From the NCBI GenBank assembly GCA_004379165.1, contig NKXK01000013.1, positions 1-36,587 of the forward strand: DNA of 36,587 nucleotides, in the 5' to 3' direction. The notes below the pieces were generated by a model. That model was not told the origin of the DNA. It saw only the letters and a list, made by a program, of their open reading frames with translations, and did not search any database. This DNA is from Rhodocyclaceae bacterium (lineage in GTDB: Bacteria > Pseudomonadota > Gammaproteobacteria > Burkholderiales > Rhodocyclaceae). Numbering within the stretch: position 1 is the first letter of the stretch; the number at the start of each line of letters is the position of its first letter. The position numbers were made by a program, and so were the translations under genes. Below are positions 25,529-33,483 of the stretch, in pieces.

Positions 25529-25957
25529 GTGAAGCATCCCTACCGCCAACTCGCCGCCCTCGCCGGGGCGCTCGCCATCACCATCACCGCGTCGCAGGTC
25601 TTTGCCCACGGCGACGTCGTCCCGCAGGCCGTTGATACGACGGGCCTCAAGAATCTCGGCGCCGATTTTCTCGAAGCCAACCCTTACCGCAAAGATAAGA
25701 CAGCAATCCGGATCGGAGATTCCGCCTACAACCAGAACTGCGCGCGTTGCCACGGCCTCGGCGCCATTTCGGGCGGCATCGCGCCGGACCTGCGCTATCT
25801 GCCGCTCGGCGATGAGGGCGATGAAGTCTTCCTGCAGCGCATCCGCAAGGGCTCCGTCCGTGATGGCCGCGTCTACATGCCGCCGTTCGAAGGCATACTG
25901 AGCCAGGAGGCGATGTGGGCAATCCGCAGCTGGCTGGAAACCGTCCATGAAAACTGA
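25529..25957 (+). CDS. pedF: PedF-like c-type cytochrome
   Basis: The 142-residue periplasmic cytochrome has a signal peptide (cleavage near VFA-HGD), then the PedF-like lead HGDVVPQAVDTTGL and one heme site CARCHG; a later Met in YMPP is the likely axial ligand. Such cytochromes take electrons from quinoprotein (PQQ) alcohol dehydrogenases. The start is GTG at 25529, chosen for the AAGGAGA upstream. It overlaps the next gene by 11 bases. It is first in an operon under a sigma-54 promoter. Confidence 0.88.
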   Translation: MKHPYRQLAALAGALAITITASQVFAHGDVVPQAVDTTGLKNLGADFLEANPYRKDKTAIRIGDSAYNQNCARCHGLGAISGGIAPDLRYLPLGDEGDEVFLQRIRKGSVRDGRVYMPPFEGILSQEAMWAIRSWLETVHEN

Positions 25958-26795
25958 TCGCCGCCACTGTTTGCAACTGCTTGCTGCGCTGCCGCTGATG
26001 GCGGTGTTGCCGGCCCGCGCGGATGCGCTGGAAATCATCCGTCAGCGCGGCCGGCTGCGGGTTGCGGTCTACACGGATTTTGCTCCGTATTCGATGGCGG
26101 GGGCCAAGGGCATCGATGCCGACCTCGGCCGAGCATTGGCCGCGAAGCTTGGTGTCAGCGCCGAAATCGTCGCCTACAACGCCGATGAGGACATGAACGA
26201 CGACCTGCGCAACATGGTCTGGAAGGGGCATTATCTGGGCGCCCAACCATCCGATGTCATGATGCATGTGCCGGTCGACGAGTATCTCGCGCGGGCCAAC
26301 GACAAGGTCCGCATCTTCGGCCCTTATCACCGCGAAACCCTGGCGCTGGCGCGGGATCCGCAGCGACTCGGGGCAGTTGCCGGTGGTTCGGCGGCGGTGG
26401 CGCTGGAGGTGTTTACCCGCGAAAAAATCGGCGTCGAGACGGCCTCGCTGGCGGACTCCTTCCTGCTGACGGTGCTCAATGGCCGGCTGCGCGACAACGT
26501 CGTTCATTTCAAGACGGTAGGCGACGCAACCCGCGCCTTGCATGACGGCCAGGTAGCGGCGGTGCTGGCGCCACGGGCGGAACTGGAAAGCGCACTGGCC
26601 GCGCAGTCGCGTCTGGTGCTCGATACCCCGAAATTTGCCGAACTGCGCCCGGACAGCTGGCCGCTGGGGATGGCCGTCAAGGCGGAAGAGGGCGCGCTGG
26701 CCGAGGCGCTGACCGCGGCACTTGCCGAGTTGCGTCGTGACGGTACGGTGACGGAAATTTTCCGTCGTCACGGCATTACCCATTCACCCGTCTGA
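25947..26795 (+). CDS. Periplasmic substrate-binding-like protein of a PQQ system (MoxJ/XoxJ-like)
   Basis: The 282-residue protein has an N-terminal export signal with a twin-Arg-like RRHCLQLLAALPL, then the solute-binding fold of family 3 (LRVAVYTDFAPYS...GIDADLGRALAAKLG). No transporter genes are near. Proteins of this kind, such as MoxJ/XoxJ, are encoded with PQQ dehydrogenases and are thought to help their activation rather than import a solute. It sits between the cytochrome and the beta-propeller genes, which supports that reading. Confidence 0.82.
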   Translation: MKTDRRHCLQLLAALPLMAVLPARADALEIIRQRGRLRVAVYTDFAPYSMAGAKGIDADLGRALAAKLGVSAEIVAYNADEDMNDDLRNMVWKGHYLGAQPSDVMMHVPVDEYLARANDKVRIFGPYHRETLALARDPQRLGAVAGGSAAVALEVFTREKIGVETASLADSFLLTVLNGRLRDNVVHFKTVGDATRALHDGQVAAVLAPRAELESALAAQSRLVLDTPKFAELRPDSWPLGMAVKAEEGALAEALTAALAELRRDGTVTEIFRRHGITHSPV

Positions 26796-26802
26796 GGCGA
26801 AC

Positions 26803-27741
26803 ATGAAATCCCCCCAACGTTTGCTGGCAGTGCTCTGGGCGGCCCTGGTGCTGCCGGTCGCGGCTGCGCCGCTGGCCTATGTGCCGAACGAAAAGTCGGC
26901 CACGGTCAGCGTCATCGATACTGCTGACGACCGCGTGCAGGGCAGCTTCCAGCTCGGGCAGCGGCCGCGCGGCATCGCAGTCGGCCGACAGCATCTGTAC
27001 CTGACCGATGGCAAGACCGGCAGCCTGTTGATCGTTGACCTGCCGCGGGGCCAGCGGGTGCAGCAGGTTGCGGTTGGCGACTCGCCGGAGGGGGTCAGCC
27101 TGTCGCCGGATGGTCGGCGCCTGGCGGTGGCGGTCGAGGACGACAACAGCGTGGTCCTGCTGAGTGCGCCCAAGGCGCGCATCCTCGCTCGCATCAAGGT
27201 TGAGGGGCGCAATCCGGAACATGCGGTGTTCAGTCCGGATGGCCGCTGGCTGTATGTCAGTGCCGAGGAGGCCGAGCAGGTCGATGTCATCGACGTTGCG
27301 GCGCGCCGGCAGGTGGCGAGCATCCCGGTCGGCAAGCGGCCGCGCGGCATTGGCTTTCTGCCGGATGGGCGGCTTGCCTATGTCGCCAGCGAACTGGCCG
27401 ACAAGGTTTACGCCATCGACGTTGCGCGTCGTGAAGTGGTCGCCGAAATCGCCTCCGGCGCCTACCCGAACGGGATCGCCGTCCATCCGGACGGTTCGCG
27501 GGTCTTTGTCTCGAATGGCCGGGATGGTTCGGTGATGGCCATCGACGTCGCCAGCCAGACCGTGATCGCCCGTATCGAGGTTGGCAAACGGCCGTGGAAC
27601 ATGGCGATCACCCCAGACGGCCAGAAGTTGTACGTGGCCAATGGTCGCTCCGGCACGGTTTCGGTGATCGACGCTGCGAATCTCAAGCCGCTGGGCGAGA
27701 TACCGGTCGGCGAACTGCCCTGGGGAGTGAGCATCCGATGA
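26803..27741 (+). CDS. YVTN beta-propeller protein (PQQ-catabolism associated)
   Basis: The 312-residue protein has a signal peptide (ending VAAAPLA) and about seven repeats of the YVTN type, for example VSVIDTADDRVQGS, PRGIAVGRQHLYLTDG, VDVIDVAARRQVASIPVGKRPRGI and VSVIDAANLKPLGEIPVGELPWG. This matches the periplasmic propellers that accompany PQQ-dependent alcohol oxidation. The exact role is unknown. It overlaps the cytochrome b gene by ATGA. Confidence 0.88.
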   Translation: MKSPQRLLAVLWAALVLPVAAAPLAYVPNEKSATVSVIDTADDRVQGSFQLGQRPRGIAVGRQHLYLTDGKTGSLLIVDLPRGQRVQQVAVGDSPEGVSLSPDGRRLAVAVEDDNSVVLLSAPKARILARIKVEGRNPEHAVFSPDGRWLYVSAEEAEQVDVIDVAARRQVASIPVGKRPRGIGFLPDGRLAYVASELADKVYAIDVARREVVAEIASGAYPNGIAVHPDGSRVFVSNGRDGSVMAIDVASQTVIARIEVGKRPWNMAITPDGQKLYVANGRSGTVSVIDAANLKPLGEIPVGELPWGVSIR

Positions 27742-28271
27742 GCCCTGTACGCTATACCCTGCCCGCCATGGCGCTGCATTGGGTGCACGCGATTCTGGTT
27801 GTCTGGCTGATTTGGCTGGGCTGGACGATGGCCGATCTGCCCAAGGGTGCGGAGCGCAGCGCCGCCTACAGCCTGCACAAATCGCTGGGCCTGCTGGTAC
27901 TTGTGTTGACTGTACTGCGTCTGGGTTGGCGGTTGCGCCATGCGCCGCCGCCGGCGCTGGTCAGTGGCTGGCAGGCGCGTCTCGCCGTAGGCGTGCATCA
28001 TGCGCTTTATCTCATCCTGCTGCTGACGCCGCTGGCTGGCTATCTCCTGTCGTCCTTCACGCCCTATCCACTGCGCTTTTTCGGGCTGGAAGTCGTCAAG
28101 CTCGGTTGGCCGGATGAGGCGCTGAATGCGATTTTCAAGTCGGCTCACGTTTTTCTGGCGTGGAGCGGGGCGGCGCTGATCGCATTGCATGTCGCGGCAG
28201 CGATCAAGCATGCCTTACTGCGCGATGGCAACTTGCAACGCATGTTGCCGGGCAGGGTGTTCAAAAAATGA
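27738..28271 (+). CDS. Cytochrome b561-family membrane protein
   Basis: The 177-residue protein has four membrane helices with heme-ligand-type histidines (ALHWVHAIL, SLHKSLG, HHALYLILL, SAHVFLAW and ALHVAAAIKH), as in the cytochrome b561/YceJ group, which moves electrons between the quinone pool and periplasmic carriers. The ATG overlaps the propeller stop (ATGA). As the last gene of the operon it could link periplasmic oxidation to the respiratory chain. Confidence 0.88.
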   Translation: MSPVRYTLPAMALHWVHAILVVWLIWLGWTMADLPKGAERSAAYSLHKSLGLLVLVLTVLRLGWRLRHAPPPALVSGWQARLAVGVHHALYLILLLTPLAGYLLSSFTPYPLRFFGLEVVKLGWPDEALNAIFKSAHVFLAWSGAALIALHVAAAIKHALLRDGNLQRMLPGRVFKK

Positions 28272-28279
28272 ACACCCTG
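28253..28279 (+). terminator. Stem-loop at the end of the pedF operon
   Basis: A perfect 11-bp stem (28253-28263 with 28269-28279) closes a loop of five A and contains the stop codon of the cytochrome b561 gene. It is not followed by a T-run, so it may act as a 3' stabiliser or weak terminator. Confidence 0.6.
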
Positions 28280-28372
28280 TTCAAGCGTGGAGCACAGTTG
28301 CTCTGTCGAAAGTTATAGGTTGCTACTGCGGTCAACCTGAAATACAGGCCAAAACCAGGGGCGAATAAAGGA

Positions 28373-28435
28373 GGGCGGAAGGTAGACGCACGGGCGAGCC
28401 CGTGACTTCGGCCTTGCGGATGGAAGATTCCGCCC
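28373..28435. other. Structured 63-base element of unknown function
   Basis: GGGCGGAA (28373-28380) pairs with TTCCGCCC (28428-28435), and a perfect 7-bp hairpin CACGGGC-GA-GCCCGTG (28389-28404) lies inside, with a free arm of 23 bases. It lies between the convergent ends of the cytochrome b561 and tupA genes, 37 bases beyond the tupA stop. It could end the tupA transcript, be a small RNA, or be a dispersed repeat. I could not match it to a known riboswitch. Confidence 0.5.
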
Positions 28436-28471
28436 GTTGAAACCGGTTATGCACTTGCTGATTTGTAATCA

Positions 28472-29302
28472 TCAGGGCTTGGCATTTGGAAAGAAGAGTT
28501 GCTGACCGCCAATCTTGAAGTCGGCGATGATTTTTTGTCCGGCGGGAGAGACGAGCCAGTCGATGAAGCGCTGGCCGTCATCTTTGTGGACGTGAGGGTG
28601 GCGGGCCGGATTGACCAGCATCACCCCATACTGGTTGAACAGGCGGCTATCGCCCTCGACCAGCACCGCCAGTTCGCCGCGGTTCTTGAAAGCGAGCCAG
28701 GTGCCGCGGTCGGCGAGGATGTAGGCGTTGGTCGACGAGGCCATGTTAAGCGACGGTCCCATGCCGGAGCCGGTATCGCGGTACCAAGGGCCGCGAATCG
28801 TATCGAGATCGACGCCGGCAGCCTTCCAGAACCGCAGTTCGGCGGCATGTGTGCCGCTCTTGTCACCCCGCGAGACAAAGGCCGGACGGCTGGCGCCATC
28901 AACGGCGGCGATGCGGCGCAGGCCTTCGGTGATGTCCTTGCCCGCGGTTTTGGCCGGGTCGTTGCGCGGCCCGAGCAGAATGAAATCGTTGTACATCACC
29001 TCGTAACGCTTGACGCCATATCCCTCTGCGACAAATTTCTCTTCGGCGGCCTTGTCGTGCACGAAGGCGACATCGGCATCCCCGCGGCGGGCGGTATCCA
29101 GGGCTTGGCCCGTACCGAGCGCGACCACGCGGACCTTGATGCCCGTTTCCTTTTCGAAGGGCGGCAGGATGTGCGCAAAGAGGCCGGACTGCTCGGTCGA
29201 GGTAGTCGACGCCACGGTGATGACGCGCTCGCTGGCATGGGCGAGGTGGAACAACAGCGCACAGGCTGCCAGGGTCTTGCCGATCATGCTGAGTTGCTTC
29301 AA
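28472..29302 (-). CDS. tupA: Tungstate-binding periplasmic protein (TupA-like)
   Basis: This ABC-type solute-binding protein captures tungstate in the periplasm. The hallmark is the N-terminal VASTTSTEQSGLFAHILPPFEKETGI after a signal peptide ending at AHASE. Length is 276 residues from a TTG at 29302, chosen because CGGAG lies six bases upstream; the ATG 15 bases later lacks a ribosome site. No permease or ATPase gene is adjacent, so it is an orphan here. A tungsten (or molybdenum) role fits aldehyde or formate oxidoreductases elsewhere in the genome, but that is inference. It is divergent from an HTH-PBP regulator. Confidence 0.87.
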   Translation of the reverse strand: MKQLSMIGKTLAACALLFHLAHASERVITVASTTSTEQSGLFAHILPPFEKETGIKVRVVALGTGQALDTARRGDADVAFVHDKAAEEKFVAEGYGVKRYEVMYNDFILLGPRNDPAKTAGKDITEGLRRIAAVDGASRPAFVSRGDKSGTHAAELRFWKAAGVDLDTIRGPWYRDTGSGMGPSLNMASSTNAYILADRGTWLAFKNRGELAVLVEGDSRLFNQYGVMLVNPARHPHVHKDDGQRFIDWLVSPAGQKIIADFKIGGQQLFFPNAKP

Positions 29303-29407
29303 GAGATGCTCCGGAAAGGATGGATAACGGTCTTGATCCAATATCGCACTGCCAGCTGAAATCCAGTTCCGGACGAGGTTAGCGTAGAATCCGGTAGGTT
29401 GATATAT

Positions 29408-29419
29408 GCAAATATTTGC
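29408..29419 (+). promoter_or_regulatory. Palindromic operator candidate between tupA and its regulator
   Basis: GCAAATATTTGC is a perfect 12-bp palindrome in the divergent promoter region, flanked by an AT-rich stretch. It lies over the probable start of the regulator gene and about 106 bp from the tupA start. On the tupA side TTGCAT overlapping it could be a -35 element, so binding there would block tupA. This is a candidate autoregulatory site. Confidence 0.5.
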
Positions 29420-30510
29420 CACAAGTGAAGCCGGATAAAGCAGCGGTGTGCTGGGCGTGGGATTTTGGTGTCGGCCTGGGTGTCGAGGTCTCGTCACGGC
29501 TGATGGCGACCCTCAGGCTGCTGGCCAGCCATCAGGCGCTGGGGCCGGTGGCCGCGGCACAGGGGATCTCCTATCGCGGCTTGTGGGGCTTGCTGACCGA
29601 GGCTGAAACGGCATTTGGCCGGCCACTGGTGAGCAAGGGGCGCGGTCGCGGGACGCGGCTGACCGCCTTTGCCGAAGAGTTGCTGGCACTCGATGACGAA
29701 GCGCGGGCGACGCTCGCGGCACAGCATGCGCCGTGGGCAACACGCCTGCAGGCACTGCTGACGCCAAAATCCGTTCCGCCGCCAGAGCGCCTGCGCATTG
29801 CGGCCAGCCACGATCTGGCGCTGGCCGACTGGGTCGAAAATGGCCGGCATGTCCGTGTTGACTTGTTCTGGAAGGGGAGCGAGGAGGCATTGCTGGCGCT
29901 GGCCCGTGGCGAGTGTGATGTCGCCGGTTTCCATCTGCCGCTCGGTCTGCGGCGTGCCGAGGCTGCGGCTTGGGTCGGGGGCTACCTTGGGCTGGCCCGC
30001 CACCGGTTTTTTGAGGTGATGCGCCGCGAGCACGGTATTTTGGTGCCACCGGGCAATCCGCTGGCCATCCATGGTGTGGCGGACATCGCCCGACCAGGCG
30101 TGCGCATGGTGAATCGCCAGCGCGGCTCGGGTACCCGCAGCATGATCGACCAGTTGTTGGTCGCTAGCCGGCTTGATGGCCGCGCCATCGCCGGCTATGC
30201 CCATGAGGAATTCACCCACGATGCCGTCGCGGCGGCGGTGGCCAGCGGCCAGGCCGATGCCGGCTTCGCCATTCGTGCCGCGGCGAGCCGTTACGACCTC
30301 GACTTCGTGCCCCTGGGCACCGATCGCTATTGCCTCGCCATCCGCGCGTCGCTTGCCGGCAGTGGTGCCGTCAGCCAGTTACTGCGCCGCCTGCAGGGCG
30401 ATACCTTCCGTCGCCGGCTGGCGGCGCTGCCCGGTTATACCAATGGCGCGATGGCGGGCCGCTTCCTCGGTTGGCGAGGCTTTGCCGCCGGCCTGGCCGC
30501 CAGCGGATAG
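29416..30510 (+). CDS. HTH (ModE/LysR-type) regulator with PBP-like ligand domain
   Basis: The protein has an N-terminal winged helix-turn-helix of the ModE/LysR type (LMATLRLLASHQALGPVAAAQGISYRGLWGLL, about 30-60). A periplasmic-binding-protein-like domain follows (about 105-350), with RLRIAASHDLALADW, GILVPPGNPL and NRQRGSGTRSMIDQLL. Such one-component proteins sense an oxyanion or small ligand directly. It is divergent from tupA, so tungstate or molybdate sensing is likely. The start is uncertain: TTG at 29416 or GTG at 29425 (AAGCCGGAT); neither has a clear ribosome site. Confidence 0.8.
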   Translation: MPQVKPDKAAVCWAWDFGVGLGVEVSSRLMATLRLLASHQALGPVAAAQGISYRGLWGLLTEAETAFGRPLVSKGRGRGTRLTAFAEELLALDDEARATLAAQHAPWATRLQALLTPKSVPPPERLRIAASHDLALADWVENGRHVRVDLFWKGSEEALLALARGECDVAGFHLPLGLRRAEAAAWVGGYLGLARHRFFEVMRREHGILVPPGNPLAIHGVADIARPGVRMVNRQRGSGTRSMIDQLLVASRLDGRAIAGYAHEEFTHDAVAAAVASGQADAGFAIRAAASRYDLDFVPLGTDRYCLAIRASLAGSGAVSQLLRRLQGDTFRRRLAALPGYTNGAMAGRFLGWRGFAAGLAASG

Positions 30511-30576
30511 ACGCCCGATTTTTCCAGGATTTTCGGGTGTACCGCAGCCGATGAGCCGGCGTCAGTCAGCCGAAGT

Positions 30577-30909
30577 TCAGTGCAGCGCCAAGATCCAGCT
30601 GATCGCCGCCTTGAGGTCATCATCGCTGATCTTGTCGGCGCCATGCGGCATCATCGGCACCTGGCCCCAGTTGCCGCTGCCGCCGTTACGGACCTTGTCG
30701 AAGAGCATCGCCGGCGCCTTGCTGTCGCCCTTGTACTTTGCGGCAACCTCCATGTAGGGCGGGCCGACGCGCTTCTGGTCGACGGTGTGGCAGGCAACAC
30801 AGCGCGCCTTCTTGACGATGGCTTCCGAGGCCATGGCATTCGGTGTGGTGATGAAAAGGGTGGCGGCAGCGAGGCCGAGTAGCAGTGAGTTTTCAATGAG
30901 TTGTTTCAT
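30577..30909 (-). CDS. Small class I c-type cytochrome
   Basis: The 110-residue periplasmic cytochrome starts at the ATG 30909 with AAGGAGC upstream; earlier in-frame sequence is not supported. It has a signal peptide ending near NAMA-SEA, one heme motif CVACH and a later MMPH whose Met is the likely sixth ligand, as in cytochrome c551/c552. It follows the DUF779 gene by 16 bases and may carry electrons from the same oxidation pathway. Confidence 0.92.
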   Translation of the reverse strand: MKQLIENSLLLGLAAATLFITTPNAMASEAIVKKARCVACHTVDQKRVGPPYMEVAAKYKGDSKAPAMLFDKVRNGGSGNWGQVPMMPHGADKISDDDLKAAISWILALH

Positions 30910-30925
30910 ATAGTGCTCCTTGGGA

Positions 30926-31297
30926 TCAGACCAGTCCGGCGTTTTGCAGTTGTACCCATTCGATGTCGGTAAATAGGCGTGAGCGGGTGATGAAGGCCTT
31001 GCCGCTGCCGCTTTCGAGCGAAAAAGTGCCGCCATGCCCGTCGACGACGTCGATGATCAGCTGCGTGTGTTTCCAGTACTCGTATTGCGTTGTAGTGATG
31101 TAGAAGGGCACGCCGCCGATATCGCCGAGATGGATGTCGTAAGGGCCGATGGTGAGTTCGTGCGGCAGATAGCAGTTTGGTGCGCTGTTGTCGCAGCAGC
31201 CGCCGGACTGCATGAACATCAGTGCCGGACCGTATTGCGCTTGCAGGCGCTCGATCAGCGCCAGCGTGGCCGGTGTGGCGGTGACACGATCGACCAT
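30926..31297 (-). CDS. DUF779 protein, partner of aldehyde dehydrogenase
   Basis: The 123-residue protein shows the DUF779 features FMQSGGCCDNSAPNCY and WKHTQLIIDVVDGHGGTFSLES. The cysteine cluster suggests metal binding or redox. The family is found next to AcoR/ExaC-type aldehyde dehydrogenase genes, as here; its function is unknown. A GGGAGA ribosome site precedes the ATG. A rho-independent terminator sits just upstream (31322-31348), so expression from the aldehyde dehydrogenase promoter would be partial or conditional. Confidence 0.88.
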   Translation of the reverse strand: MVDRVTATPATLALIERLQAQYGPALMFMQSGGCCDNSAPNCYLPHELTIGPYDIHLGDIGGVPFYITTTQYEYWKHTQLIIDVVDGHGGTFSLESGSGKAFITRSRLFTDIEWVQLQNAGLV

Positions 31298-31321
31298 GCT
31301 TGTCTCCCTGGACGATTGGTC

Positions 31322-31348
31322 AAAAAAAGGGGGCGGTCGCCCACCCCC
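31322..31348 (-). terminator. Terminator/attenuator between aldehyde dehydrogenase and DUF779
   Basis: On the minus strand an 8-bp stem (with one U-G pair) closes a GCGA tetraloop (31329-31348) and runs straight into seven T (31322-31328). It lies about 25 bases before the DUF779 start codon. Confidence 0.85.
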
Positions 31349-31431
31349 GAAGACTTGCCCGCAAGAAATTTGGGCGCGTGGAGGAGATGCTCTGGGCGGT
31401 GCCGGCCGCTTGGCTGGCGCCGAAGACGTGC

Positions 31432-31506
31432 CGTCATTCCCGCGTAGGCGGGGATCCAGAAACGCCTCCAGAGCGCTGCTGGATTCCCGCTTTCGCGAGG
31501 ATGACG
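31432..31506. repeat. dRS3/REP-like dispersed inverted repeat
   Basis: A 75-bp element with 28-bp terminal inverted repeats (23 of 28 matching): it opens CGTCATTCCCGCG and closes with the complement, containing the ATTCCCGC...GCGGGAAT pattern found in many betaproteobacterial dispersed repeats (Neisseria dRS3-like). It lies just after the aldehyde dehydrogenase stop and may help end or protect transcripts. Confidence 0.8.
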
Positions 31507-31523
31507 AGTTTTTTCAGACTTGC

Positions 31524-33044
31524 TTAGAAGAAGCCCAGCTTGTTTTCCGAGTAGGAAACGAGCAGGTTCTTGGTTTGCTGGTAGTGGTCGAGCATGACCT
31601 TGTGGGTCTCGCGGCCGATACCGGATTCCTTGTAGCCGCCGAAGGCAGCGTGTGCCGGGTAGGCGTGGTAGCAATTGGTCCAGACGCGGCCGGCCTGGAT
31701 GGCGCGACCCATGCGGTAGGCGACATTGCCGTTGCGGCTCCACACGCCGGCGCCGAGGCCGTACGGGGTGTCGTTGGCGATGGCCAGCGCTTCGGCTTCG
31801 TCCTTGAAGGTCGTCACGGCCAGGACCGGCCCGAAGATTTCTTCCTGGAAGATGCGCATCTTGTTGTGGCCCTTGAAGAGGGTCGGCTGGATGTAGTAGC
31901 CGCCTTCGAGGTCACCGCCGAGGTTGGCGCGCTCGCCGCCGATCAGGCACTGGGCGCCTTCTTCCTTGCCGAGCTTGAGGTAGGACTGGATCTTTTCCAT
32001 CTGGATGTCGGAAGCCTGGGCACCCATCATGGTGTCGGTATCGAGCGGCGAGCCTTGCTTGATGGCAGCAACGCGCTTGAGAACCTTCTCGATGAACTTG
32101 TCGTAGATCGATTCCTGGATCAGGGCACGGCTCGGGCAGGTACAGACTTCGCCCTGGTTGAAGGCGAACAGCACCATGCCTTCGATCGCCTTGTCGAGGA
32201 AGGCATCGTCCTTGTCCATGACGTCGGCGAAGAAGATGTTCGGCGACTTGCCACCCAGTTCCAGCGTCGCCGGGATCAGGTTGTTGGCAGCGGCCTGGGC
32301 GATGACGCGGCCGGTGGCGGTGGAGCCGGTGAAGGCGATCTTGGCGATGCGCTTGCTGGTGGCCAGCGGCATGCCGGCTTCGCGGCCAAGGCCGTTGACA
32401 ATGTTCAGCACACCCGGCGGCAGCAGGTCGGCGATCAGGTCGACCAGGATCAGGATGGAGATCGGGGTCGATTCGGCCGGCTTGAGTACGACGCAGTTAC
32501 CGGCGCCGAGGGCCGGGGCCAGCTTCCAAGCGGCCATGAGGATCGGGAAATTCCAGGGGATGATCTGGCCGACGACGCCGAGGGGCTCGTGGATGTGGTA
32601 AGCCATGGTGTTTTCGTCGATTTCCGAGATGCCGCCTTCCTGCGAACGCAGGCAGCCAGCAAAGTAGCGGAAGTGGTCGACGGCGAGCGGAATGTCGGCG
32701 TTCAGGGTTTCGCGGATCGGCTTGCCGTTATCGACGGTCTCGGCGTAGGCCAGCAGTTCCAGGTTGGCTTCGAGGCGGTCGGCGATTTTCAGCAGGATGT
32801 TGGAGCGGGTGGTGGCGTCGGTCTTGCCCCAGGCCGGGAAAGCGGCGTGGGCTGCGTCCAGCGCCAGTTCGACGTCTTCGGCGGTGGAGCGGGCAGCTTG
32901 CGTGTAGACCTTGCCGTTGACCGGGGTCACGACGTCAAAGTACTGGCCCTTGACCGGGGCGGTCCACTGGCCGTTGATGTAGTTGTCGTACTTGGCTTTG
33001 TAGGCGATTTTTGCGCCGGCGGCGCCAGGGGCAGCATAAAGCAT
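31524..33044 (-). CDS. NAD-dependent aldehyde dehydrogenase (ExaC/AcoD-type)
   Basis: This enzyme oxidises an aldehyde such as acetaldehyde to the acid. The 506-residue protein starts at ATG 33044 (TGGAGA upstream), and an open extension upstream is not supported. Family motifs are [10 protein letters not shown] (substrate/cofactor), FTGSTATGR (NAD binding), catalytic E262 in LELGGKSPN and catalytic C301 in [11 protein letters not shown]. With the DUF779 gene and the AcoR-like activator this resembles the ethanol/acetaldehyde branch of PQQ alcohol oxidation. A sigma-54-like promoter lies about 100 bp upstream. Confidence 0.95.
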   Translation of the reverse strand: MLYAAPGAAGAKIAYKAKYDNYINGQWTAPVKGQYFDVVTPVNGKVYTQAARSTAEDVELALDAAHAAFPAWGKTDATTRSNILLKIADRLEANLELLAYAETVDNGKPIRETLNADIPLAVDHFRYFAGCLRSQEGGISEIDENTMAYHIHEPLGVVGQIIPWNFPILMAAWKLAPALGAGNCVVLKPAESTPISILILVDLIADLLPPGVLNIVNGLGREAGMPLATSKRIAKIAFTGSTATGRVIAQAAANNLIPATLELGGKSPNIFFADVMDKDDAFLDKAIEGMVLFAFNQGEVCTCPSRALIQESIYDKFIEKVLKRVAAIKQGSPLDTDTMMGAQASDIQMEKIQSYLKLGKEEGAQCLIGGERANLGGDLEGGYYIQPTLFKGHNKMRIFQEEIFGPVLAVTTFKDEAEALAIANDTPYGLGAGVWSRNGNVAYRMGRAIQAGRVWTNCYHAYPAHAAFGGYKESGIGRETHKVMLDHYQQTKNLLVSYSENKLGFF

Positions 33045-33152
33045 GAGTGTCTCCAGTGTGTTAGATAGCTGTTGCGAGCAGGTCGAAGAGGACTGCCGTC
33101 GGTGCTGGTTCGTCATGAACATTGTCCCGGCCGCGGCCCGTGCCAATACCAT

Positions 33153-33168
33153 CGCAGGCGCTGTGCCA
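33153..33168 (-). promoter_or_regulatory. Sigma-54-like promoter of the aldehyde dehydrogenase gene
   Basis: On the minus strand TGGCAC (33168-33163), five bases, then CTGCG (33157-33153) matches the sigma-54 consensus at the -24 element and keeps the GC at -12 with correct GG-N10-GC spacing. It is 109 bases upstream of the ATG. The match is weaker than that of the pedF promoter. Confidence 0.65.
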
Positions 33169-33190
33169 GAATGAGCTATCTTTAGTAAAA

Positions 33191-33225
33191 CCACGATAGA
33201 TCAATGAGATGGTCTTGATTCGTGG
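33191..33225. promoter_or_regulatory. Inverted repeat upstream of the aldehyde dehydrogenase promoter
   Basis: CCACGA (33191-33196) and TCGTGG (33220-33225) flank an inner ATCAA...TTGAT (33200-33219). The dyad is about 25-60 bp upstream of the sigma-54-like site and is a candidate binding site for the AcoR-like activator. The inner ATCAA/TTGAT also occurs upstream of pedF but with different spacing. Confidence 0.4.
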
Positions 33226-33374
33226 TCGTTTCACTGCGCTGTCGCATTTTTCGGCCTGAATGGAAATGGAGCAGTTGTGCCGTTTTGGAGCAGTGTGTGC
33301 AACAGGACGGAAGTGTTCGCCGTAGTCGCGACGATGCTGGCGCGTTTAGTCTCGATCGCATCGGGGTATTCGAC

Positions 33375-33483
33375 GTTCAATCCACGCCCCCCGTTGCCGG
33401 GGGGCGATGCACAAGTTCGACGTCGACGGCCTGCCTGAAGTACGGGTTTCAATCCACGCCCCCCGTTGCCGGGGGGGCGATGC
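33375..33483 (-). CRISPR. Minimal type I-C-like CRISPR array: two repeats, one spacer
   Basis: Repeat copies lie at 33375-33410 (36 bp) and 33446-33483 (38 bp), separated by a 35-bp spacer (33411-33445). Read on the minus strand each repeat ends CGTGGATTGAAAC, the 3' handle of type I-C repeats, and has a central 8-bp G/C stem with a 6-base loop. The copy far from cas2 lost one A of the GAAAC end, typical of a terminal repeat. The copies also differ by one C/G in the stem run. Transcription would run in the same direction as the cas genes. Confidence 0.85.

Noticed and set aside
28373..28435. c-di-GMP-I or other known riboswitch.
   Set aside because: The conserved GEMM or other riboswitch core bases are not present, and the element lies downstream of both genes, not in a 5' leader.
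31188..33068. Plus-strand 626-residue ORF opposite aldehyde dehydrogenase.
   Set aside because: It is antisense to a clear aldehyde dehydrogenase with catalytic Glu and Cys, and it runs across the dRS3-like repeat and terminator.
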